Assembly: GCA_012515365.1 (NCBI GenBank)
Contig: JAAYYM010000598.1
Coordinates: 1-14,153 of the forward strand
DNA from: Clostridia bacterium
Lineage (GTDB): Bacteria > Bacillota_A > Clostridia > Lachnospirales > Lachnospiraceae
Direction: 5' to 3'
DNA length: 14,153 nucleotides
Below are positions 13,210-14,153 of the stretch, piece by piece. Each line of letters begins with the position of its first letter. Positions within the stretch are counted from its first letter, which is position 1. Under the pieces are notes generated by a model. That model made no database searches, had not been told where the DNA came from, and saw only the letters and a program-made list of their open reading frames with translations. The position numbers and the translations under genes were made by a program.

Positions 13210-14153
13210 TTAATCCTCTAACCCAAATGCATCATGAATAGCAATCATAGCCTTTTCAACTTCTCTCTCATCAATCAGTACCGTTACTCTGATTTCTGAT
13301 GTTGAGATCATGTTAATGTTGATATTTGCATTAAACAGACATTCAAACATTTTAGCAGCAACACCCGGGTTACTCATCATTCCGGCTCCTACGATCGATA
13401 CTTTTGCAACCTGTGTCTTGCATTTGATTTCCTGTGCGGTAAGCACTTCTTTATTCTTCTCTAATACTGCCATAGCTTCATCTGTTGCATCACCTGGAAT
13501 CGTGAATGAAATATCTTTTGAATTGTCACGTCCAATTGACTGCAGAATCATATCTACATTGATATTTGCTTTTGCAAGCAAATCAAACATTCTGAATGCA
13601 ACACCTGGTTTATCACTTAATCCGATTACTGAAATTCTTGTAACATTTTTATCTGCGGCAACTCCGCTCACTAACATTCTCTCCACTTTCACTACCTCCT
13701 TAACAACAGTTCCTTCTGCTTCTGATAAACTTGAACGTACTACTAACTGAACACCATATTTTTTAGCCATTTCAACTGAACGATTATGAAGAACACCTGC
13801 TCCAAGTGTAGCGAGATCAAGCATCTCATCATATGTGATTTCCTGCATTTTTCTTGCATTCTTAACAATACGCGGATCAGCTGTATAAACACCATCTACA
13901 TCCGTAAAGATCTCACAGGAATCCGCATGCAGTGCTGCTGCAAGAGCAACTGCTGTGGTATCCGAACCTCCACGTCCAAGCGTTGTATAATCATCATATT
14001 TATTGATTCCCTGAAATCCGGTAACTACAACGATTTTTCTCTGATCAAGTTCATGTCTGATTCTTTCTGTATCAATTCGCTTAAAACGAGCATTGCTGTA
14101 TGTTGATGTTGTGTGCATTGCAACTTGATATGCATTCAATGATACTGCAGGTA
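13210..14153 (-). CDS. lysC: Aspartokinase, C-terminal part (N-terminus beyond window)
   Basis: Aspartokinase phosphorylates L-aspartate, the first step to lysine, threonine, methionine and diaminopimelate. The frame is open to the right edge; visible are 313 codons, and the leftmost possible starts (such as TTG at 14139) fall inside the conserved PAVSLNAYQ region, so this is a window truncation, not a broken gene. The end of the kinase domain shows VVVTGFQG, TLGRGGSDTTA, FTDVDGVYTADPRIV and AGVLHNRSVEMAKKYG. Two ACT domains follow: ISVIGLSDKPGVAFRMFDLL and VSIVGAGMMSNPGVAAKMFE with ISTSEIRVTVLID, which bind feedback amino acids. No homoserine dehydrogenase domain is fused. Which amino acid inhibits it cannot be read from the sequence. 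Confidence 0.95.
   Translation of the reverse strand, partial: PAVSLNAYQVAMHTTSTYSNARFKRIDTERIRHELDQRKIVVVTGFQGINKYDDYTTLGRGGSDTTAVALAAALHADSCEIFTDVDGVYTADPRIVKNARKMQEITYDEMLDLATLGAGVLHNRSVEMAKKYGVQLVVRSSLSEAEGTVVKEVVKVERMLVSGVAADKNVTRISVIGLSDKPGVAFRMFDLLAKANINVDMILQSIGRDNSKDISFTIPGDATDEAMAVLEKNKEVLTAQEIKCKTQVAKVSIVGAGMMSNPGVAAKMFECLFNANININMISTSEIRVTVLIDEREVEKAMIAIHDAFGLED
13684..13701 (-). promoter_or_regulatory. Internal ribosome binding site and GTG start for an aspartokinase beta subunit
   Basis: Inside the aspartokinase gene a perfect AAGGAGG (13695-13701, minus strand) lies 8 nt before an in-frame GTG (13684-13686); an in-frame ATG follows at 13675-13677. Translation from the GTG would give about 158 residues consisting only of the two ACT domains. 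B. subtilis aspartokinase II is known to make such a regulatory beta subunit from an internal start in the same gene, at a similar length. Use of this site here is inferred. Confidence 0.6.

Noticed and set aside
13210..14153. Aspartokinase as a pseudogene starting at 14139
   Set aside because: The frame stays open to the window edge and the residues before 14139 fit the family, so the missing N-terminus is due to the window boundary.

Overview
The window looks like chromosome of a low-to-moderate GC Gram-positive anaerobe of the class Clostridia, most likely a Lachnospiraceae-type gut bacterium. This is inferred from the gene set (a DUF975 membrane protein, a cysteine-rich HExxH protein of a type I associate with clostridia, monofunctional aspartokinase), strong AGGAGG-type ribosome binding sites, TTGACA/TATAAT promoters and A/T-rich intergenic DNA. 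No plasmid, phage, IS or CRISPR genes are visible.

Left end (1-646): two serine tRNA genes, anticodons GGA and TGA, are read leftwards from a near-consensus promoter at 618-646. Neither encodes CCA. Past them, positions 1-334 hold no credible gene. They carry a boxA-like sequence and several hairpins, which suggests the leader or spacer of an rRNA operon beginning just beyond the left edge.

Main leftward block (711-10850): eleven genes on the minus strand, tightly spaced. In transcription order they are tex, a large cell-surface protein, a YcxB-like membrane protein, tsaE, tsaB, rimI, a small CxxC protein, an RNase Z homologue, a membrane-anchored unknown, tsaD and ispD. A good promoter lies at 10884-10912 upstream of tex; weaker internal candidates lie upstream of rnz and the small CxxC gene. 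The core theme is tRNA biology: TsaB, TsaD and TsaE make the t6A modification at A37 of tRNAs reading ANN codons, and RNase Z matures the 3' ends of tRNAs lacking encoded CCA, such as the two serine tRNAs here. RimI, Tex and IspD are housekeeping passengers. The surface protein and the YcxB-like protein are the accessory insertion in an otherwise conserved neighbourhood.

Divergent control region (10851-11277): the tex promoter, a 135-bp nested inverted repeat resembling a MITE or structured intergenic element, an extended -10 promoter facing right, and three exact-period 35-bp hairpin repeats that would lie in the 5' untranslated region of the rightward operon. This is the most unusual non-coding part of the window.

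Rightward operon (11278-13077): a small membrane protein, a cysteine-rich protein with an HEQEH motif related in pattern to SprA-like putative metallopeptidases, and a DUF975 polytopic membrane protein. It ends at a strong bidirectional terminator (13105-13145).

Right end (13210-14153): the C-terminal two thirds of a leftward aspartokinase gene, cut by the window edge. Inside it is a perfect Shine-Dalgarno sequence placed to start a separate regulatory (beta) subunit made only of the ACT domains, as known for Bacillus subtilis aspartokinase II.
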